The notes under the pieces are model-generated. The model had not been told where the DNA came from, searched no databases, and saw nothing but the letters and a program-made list of their open reading frames with translations. 8,802 nt of DNA from an uncultured Bacteroidota bacterium (lineage in GTDB: Bacteria; Bacteroidota; Bacteroidia; Chitinophagales; Chitinophagaceae), in assembly GCA_903835145.1 (NCBI GenBank), contig CAILMA010000306.1, forward strand, positions 1 to 8,802. Direction: 5' to 3'. Position numbers and translations under genes: made by a program. This document shows positions 6,601-8,802 of the stretch, piece after piece. The stretch's first letter is position 1. The number at the start of each line of letters is the position of its first letter.

Positions 6601-8802
6601 AGAAACAACGTGGGTTGCAGTAGCTGTTCCACAAACATTGGTAACACTGTAGTTTATGGTATCAACACCTGTTGAACCACCTGTAACCACACCACCGCTC
6701 ACCGATGCTGAAGTATTTGTAGCACTCCATGTACCACCGCTTGTTCCATCAGTAAGTGTAATATTTGCACCAGGACAAACAGACGACAAACCAGAAATGG
6801 AACCGGCTGAAGGCAACGGATTTACATTAATAAAGTATTCGACAGTGGTAGTACCGCAAGTATTGGTAACCGCGTATTTAATTGTATCAGAACCCGCAGA
6901 AACACCATACACAGTGCCACCCGATACGGTAGCAACTGAAGTATTAGTACTTGACCAGGTACCACCAGTTGTAGCATCAGTCAAAATAATGTTTGAACCA
7001 GCGCATACAGACGTTGAACCACTGATGCCAGCAACAGAAGGCGCAGTACTAATAAACAACCTCACACCTGCACTGTAAGCGATAGTGCCACTTGCAGTAC
7101 AGCTGTCAGCAAAGCGATAATATACAGTTCCGGAAACGGAAGCAGAATAAGTTACATCTGTAGCTCCACCTACATTCGACCAGCTCGCACTGTCAGTGCT
7201 TGTCTGCCATTGATAAACAATGCCGACTCCTGATGTGTAGCCTGATGCCGTAAGCGAAGATGTAAATGCCGAACAGCTGGATGCCGGAGATGCTGCAATG
7301 GTGCCCGCAGTTGTAGAACCTGAACAAGTAGCAGGTATGATATTAACAGTATAGTCACGAGCCTCGCCCCAAGTGTAACCTGAAGTACATGGGTCGAGTG
7401 TTGGATAAGTATAACCTGAAGAATAATAATAATCGTTGTTCACCATAACGAGCCTCATTCTGTGCTCACCAGTCGGAACGCCCGAAGGTATTACTATTGG
7501 TAATGAGGATGAGCCATAGCTTCCGGTATAACCACCAACAGACTCACTTGTTTCAAAAGAACCATTGTCGTTAAAGTCAATCCAGGCCTGTGCATCAGTT
7601 GCAAAATAATATCTAAAGTGAAGATTACCTGTATATGATGTACCAACAGAATAATCTACCAACATATAAGTATGGTCTTCGTAACCTGAACCATCGCAGG
7701 CAGTAACATCATCTATTGCAGTAGAAGCCGCACCTGTGGTCTGGAATTCAGTGATACCATATCCATACAAACAGTTAGCATAACCATCATAATAAGATGG
7801 AGTGCAATAACAAGCAGATATAAAGATGATTTTCACAGGTACTGAATATGTGGTGATCCCGCTAATCGTGCAGGAAACAGCACATCTGTAATAAGTTGTG
7901 GCGGTTTCGCTTGCAGAATATGGCACAGTTGTAGCTCCTGAAATATTGCTCCATGTTGAGCTGTCAGATGATGACTGCCATTGATAGGTGATGCTTGAAG
8001 CAACTGTAGAACCAGCTAATTGTAAGTTGAAAGTTGAAGAAGGACATGCTGAAGAAGGCAGACCGATGGTAGTACCTGCAGTTGGCGTACCTGAGCAAGG
8101 TGGTACAGGTATAATGTTAACCGTATAATCTCTACCCTCACCATAGTAGTAAGGATATGAACCATTCGGGCATGGTGAAATTGAAGGATATGACGTACCG
8201 TAACCGGCGTAGATCTGAATTACCCTCATGCGGTGAGCACCTGTTGCAGCCGCTGATGGTATAGATAATACATCGGTTGTGACAGCAGGATGTCCTGAAT
8301 AACTGGCAGCACCACCTACGACTTCAGAGCCGTCAAAGTTGCCATCGTCATTAAAGTCAATCCAAACCTGATTGCTCAAAGTATAACTTGATCCTGATGA
8401 CCCTGTGCAAGAAGTAATCGTAGCATTGTAAGAAGAACCCTGCATGTAAGTGACTGACAATGCAGTACGGTCTTGATAACCACGACCCGTACAAACTGCA
8501 GTATCATCAAGTACTGTTCCTGACTCACCATTAGAAACCACACTGCCAAGTGCGAATGTATAGTAGCTGCAAGAAGTACCGGCGTAATAGAAGCTAACTG
8601 TGCAATAGCAAACAGGTATGTAGTTCACCTTAGTGACAGTTGAGTTAGCTGATAAGCCGGAAGCTGTACACGTTACAACGCAACGGAAGTAAGTAGTAGC
8701 TGTTTCTGAAACCGAGATTGCCGTGCTGGTTGCACCTGAAATATTGCTCCAAGTGCTACTGTCAGCTGAAGTTTGCCACTGGAAACCAAGGCTGCCGGCA
8801 GA
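3664..8802 (-). CDS. very large multidomain surface/secreted protein with GEVED, Ig-like repeats and T9SS sorting domain, 5' end outside window
   Basis: The minus-strand frame is open from the window edge to the TAA at 3664-3666, 1712 codons. The GTG at 8626-8628 can serve as a formal start but is internal: the frame continues upstream into half of another Ig-like domain (FQWQT, TTYFRC). Order by visible residues: partial Ig 1-62, GEVED 63-231, Ig 232-329, GEVED 330-489, Ig 490-586, eleven Ig-like repeats 587-1433, two Ig/PKD-like domains 1434-1523 and 1524-1615, T9SS type A C-terminal domain about 1626-1712. No enzyme domain is seen. The composition is rich in Ser, Thr, Gly and Val and almost lacks Lys, fitting an extracellular stalk. 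By inference it crosses the outer membrane by the type IX system and works as an adhesin or matrix protein. An enzymatic or ligand-binding N-terminal domain could lie beyond base 8802. Confidence 0.93.
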   Translation of the reverse strand, partial: SAGSLGFQWQTSADSSTWSNISGATSTAISVSETATTYFRCVVTCTASGLSANSTVTKVNYIPVCYCTVSFYYAGTSCSYYTFALGSVVSNGESGTVLDDTAVCTGRGYQDRTALSVTYMQGSSYNATITSCTGSSGSSYTLSNQVWIDFNDDGNFDGSEVVGGAASYSGHPAVTTDVLSIPSAAATGAHRMRVIQIYAGYGTSYPSISPCPNGSYPYYYGEGRDYTVNIIPVPPCSGTPTAGTTIGLPSSACPSSTFNLQLAGSTVASSITYQWQSSSDSSTWSNISGATTVPYSASETATTYYRCAVSCTISGITTYSVPVKIIFISACYCTPSYYDGYANCLYGYGITEFQTTGAASTAIDDVTACDGSGYEDHTYMLVDYSVGTSYTGNLHFRYYFATDAQAWIDFNDNGSFETSESVGGYTGSYGSSSLPIVIPSGVPTGEHRMRLVMVNNDYYYSSGYTYPTLDPCTSGYTWGEARDYTVNIIPATCSGSTTAGTIAASPASSCSAFTSSLTASGYTSGVGIVYQWQTSTDSASWSNVGGATDVTYSASVSGTVYYRFADSCTASGTIAYSAGVRLFISTAPSVAGISGSTSVCAGSNIILTDATTGGTWSSTNTSVATVSGGTVYGVSAGSDTIKYAVTNTCGTTTVEYFINVNPLPSAGSISGLSSVCPGANITLTDGTSGGTWSATNTSASVSGGVVTGGSTGVDTINYSVTNVCGTATATHVVSVSSSPFAGVITGLTSVCVGSSITVADATVGGTWSMSNSNATFGFDTVRGVTAGLDTLSYSVTNTCGTDIAYHYITVNPLPDAGTVSGPTTVCPGTTISLVSTVSTGTWSATNTHASVSSAGTVTGSTDGIDTVLYTVTNTCGTAIDTTIITIIPSPVAGSISGVVVVCEAATITLHETDTTGSGVWSATNGHASVTGGVVTGVTWGADTILYTVTNACGSAVASMAITVNPLPQAGSISDTSSAVCSGGSITYVDTVSGGVWSSSNTAVATVGSYGLIHGVSAGTAIISLTVTNSCGVAFATMPVTVNETPVGGAIYGPSSVCVASTVTFGDTTGTPAGVWSSGASSIASVDAYSGVVYGSSPGTATITYTINTATCGSTFRTHTITVNPLPYAGSISGSSSVCVGSSIALTDAGGATGGTWSSSSTSIGTVDATGHVGGRSAGNTTITYAVSTASCGSAYATMVVTVNGLPSAGTITGLSSVCETSSITLSDATGTSGGEWSSSDTSHATVTLLTGVVTGITAGTATITYTAITASCGTAYTTSSITIRPLPHSGTIMGTAVVCPGTTTTLTDSIAGGVWRSANSHATVSGGVVTGRTVGLDTISYSVTNSCGTSTSYLAISVNSLPTVAAISGPSTVCLGSTITLTDADTAGTWGVSNSRATVSGGSVTGLAVGPVVVYYNVTSTCRTATASDSIVVLPILSASLSIGSTPGTSVCTGDYVTFNANPVNPGSSPAYTWKVNSAYVSSAAVFGYIPSNGDVVTCEMVSNAPCVMATTVYAAPVTISVNDPVLPSISIVATPGDSVAYIGQVLTFTATVTNGGSAPAYQWFVNGVAQTGATASIFTQAVSHSETVSCALTSNAPCATPSSIGSNLLNIYADNEGVQNVSGGLYSLSLFPNPNNGVFTLSGLVNNGSNQEVNYEVIDMTGKVVYKGTTLPKNGIINAQVSLQDNLVSGQYIMRVVMENGSEFIHFSIMK
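3667..3927 (-). other. T9SS type A C-terminal sorting domain
   Basis: The last 87 residues read LYSLSLFPNPNNGVFTL, then YEVIDMTGKVVYKGTTL, a run of short strands, LVSGQYIMRV and a final FIHFSIMK. The FPNP-NNG opening, the D-x-x-G-K-V turn and the SG-x-Y-x-(M/V)-R-V strand are typical of the type A sorting domain recognised by the type IX secretion system. Family knowledge says it is usually removed by the sortase-like PorU and the protein attached to the surface or released. Confidence 0.93.
3958..4503 (-). other. two further Ig/PKD-like domains before the sorting signal
   Basis: Two units of 90 and 92 residues (4234-4503 and 3958-4233) differ from the preceding array. Each has SI-ATPG or SIGSTPG, a threonine-rich strand (VTFNANP, LTFTATV), GSSPAYTWKVN or GSAPAYQWFVN, and a late VTCEMVSNAPC or VSCALTSNAPC segment. 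They are clearly copies of one another. The YxWxVNG and SNAPC motifs are common just before T9SS C-terminal domains in this phylum (from memory of the families, not searched). Confidence 0.82.
4504..7044 (-). repeat. array of eleven tandem Ig-like (Big_2/PKD-like) repeats
   Basis: Eleven units of 74-81 residues follow one another without linkers. In protein order they are 6820-7044, 6595-6819, 6370-6594, 6142-6369, 5911-6141, 5677-5910, 5434-5676, 5194-5433, 4951-5193, 4726-4950 and 4504-4725. The pattern is PLPxAGxISG, (S/T)VCxGSxITLTD, GGTWSS, an ATVSGG strand, GxDTIxYxVTN and CGT, then a short strand ending VN. Every unit keeps two cysteines about 49-55 residues apart, fitting one disulfide per domain. 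Units 1-6, 10 and 11 are 74-78 residues; units 7-9 are 80-81 and share a TA(S/T)CG ending. Such arrays make long stiff extracellular stalks. Related Bacteroidota families (CHU_C-associated Ig-like, PKD-like) are alternative names. Confidence 0.9.
7045..7335 (-). other. Ig-like domain joining GEVED copy 2 to the eleven-repeat array
   Basis: Visible residues 490-586 repeat the YQWQTSTDSASWSN and VYYRF-DSC-TASG pattern of the earlier Ig-like units. The first Cys of the RCxxxC pair is replaced by Phe (RFADSC). It ends at VRLFIST, where the two-cysteine repeat array begins. Confidence 0.72.
7336..7815 (-). other. GEVED domain, copy 2
   Basis: Visible residues 330-489 have the same plan as copy 1: YC start, conserved IDDVTACDGSGYEDH (copy 1 has LDDTAVCTGRGYQDR), AWIDFNDNGSFETSE (from residue 406), GEHRMRLV, LDPC, and terminal GEARDYTVNI (from residue 479). 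Copies 1 and 2 are clearly related but diverged, so the duplication is not recent. Confidence 0.83.
7816..8109 (-). other. Ig-like domain between the two GEVED domains
   Basis: Visible residues 232-329 begin PVPPCSG and contain ACPSSTFNLQL, YQWQSSSDSSTWSN, TTYYRCAVSC and a final hydrophobic strand that leads into the next YCTPSYYDGY. The Trp and Cys pattern fits an Ig/PKD-like beta-sandwich with a disulfide. It forms a repeating pair with the GEVED domain that follows it. Confidence 0.75.
8110..8616 (-). other. GEVED domain, copy 1
   Basis: Visible residues 63-231 carry the marks of the GEVED domain, a module of secreted Bacteroidota proteins: a YC start, an acidic VWIDFNDDGNFDGSE segment (from residue 146), HRMRV, and the terminal GEGRDYTVNI (from residue 221) that stands for the name-giving GEVEDY motif. 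The Asp/Asn-rich DFNDDGNFDG stretch resembles a calcium-binding loop, which is an inference. Six cysteines are spread through the unit. Confidence 0.82.
8617..8802 (-). other. partial Ig-like domain at the window edge
   Basis: The 62 codons next to the edge encode FQWQTSADSSTWSNISGAT, then ETATTYFRC, CTASG and a short strand leading into the first GEVED domain. The same order (YQWQ, DSxxWSN, TTYYRC, CTxSG) occurs in the two later Ig-like units at 7816-8109 and 7045-7335, so this is the C-terminal part of a third copy. It proves that the coding frame extends past the window. Confidence 0.85.

Noticed and set aside
5264..7078. Long plus-strand open frames (5264-5653, 6032-6385, 6656-7078) opposite the Ig-like array, which resemble each other
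   Set aside because: They are antisense shadows of the repeats. Their mutual similarity follows from the repeats on the coding strand, and the minus-strand frame is continuous with recognisable domains.

Overview
This window comes from a bacterium of the phylum Bacteroidota, probably near the Chitinophagales, although the exact lineage cannot be fixed from the sequence. The grounds are a C-terminal type IX secretion (T9SS) sorting domain, GEVED domains, Ig-like repeat arrays of the kind found in this phylum, a RuvB with Bacteroidota-like wording (for example the LRGEALDH and [10 protein letters not shown] stretches), a stand-alone ruvB with no ruvA or ruvC beside it, and a TAnnTTTG-type promoter box before a gene with no clear Shine-Dalgarno sequence.

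Layout: (1) 1-1958, minus strand: the N-terminal 652 codons of a secreted protein. It has a signal peptide, six NHL-type blades of about 56 residues, one Ig-like domain, and the first four blades of a second propeller; the 3' end lies beyond base 1. (2) 1959-2524: a 566-base gap with a candidate promoter for the NHL gene, the leader of ruvB, and a weak trace of a decayed reading frame. (3) 2525-3547, plus strand: complete ruvB, the Holliday-junction branch-migration motor. (4) 3548-3663: a short convergent gap with a 15-bp perfect hairpin that can terminate transcription from both sides. (5) 3664-8802, minus strand: 1712 codons of a very large surface or secreted protein whose 5' end lies beyond base 8802. 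Reading from its N-terminal side it has a partial Ig-like domain, GEVED, Ig-like, GEVED, Ig-like, eleven tandem two-cysteine Ig-like repeats, two further Ig/PKD-like domains and a T9SS type A C-terminal domain.

How the genes relate: ruvB is housekeeping and functionally unrelated to its neighbours. The two minus-strand genes both encode modular exported proteins. The single Ig-like domain between the propellers of the first belongs to the same family as the eleven-repeat array of the second, so the two genes share a module across ruvB. I see no new defence, mobile or RNA-based system here. The points worth a second look are the modular duplications at several scales (blade, whole propeller, Ig repeat, Ig-GEVED pair), the shared Ig module, and the possible gene remnant in the 566-base gap.
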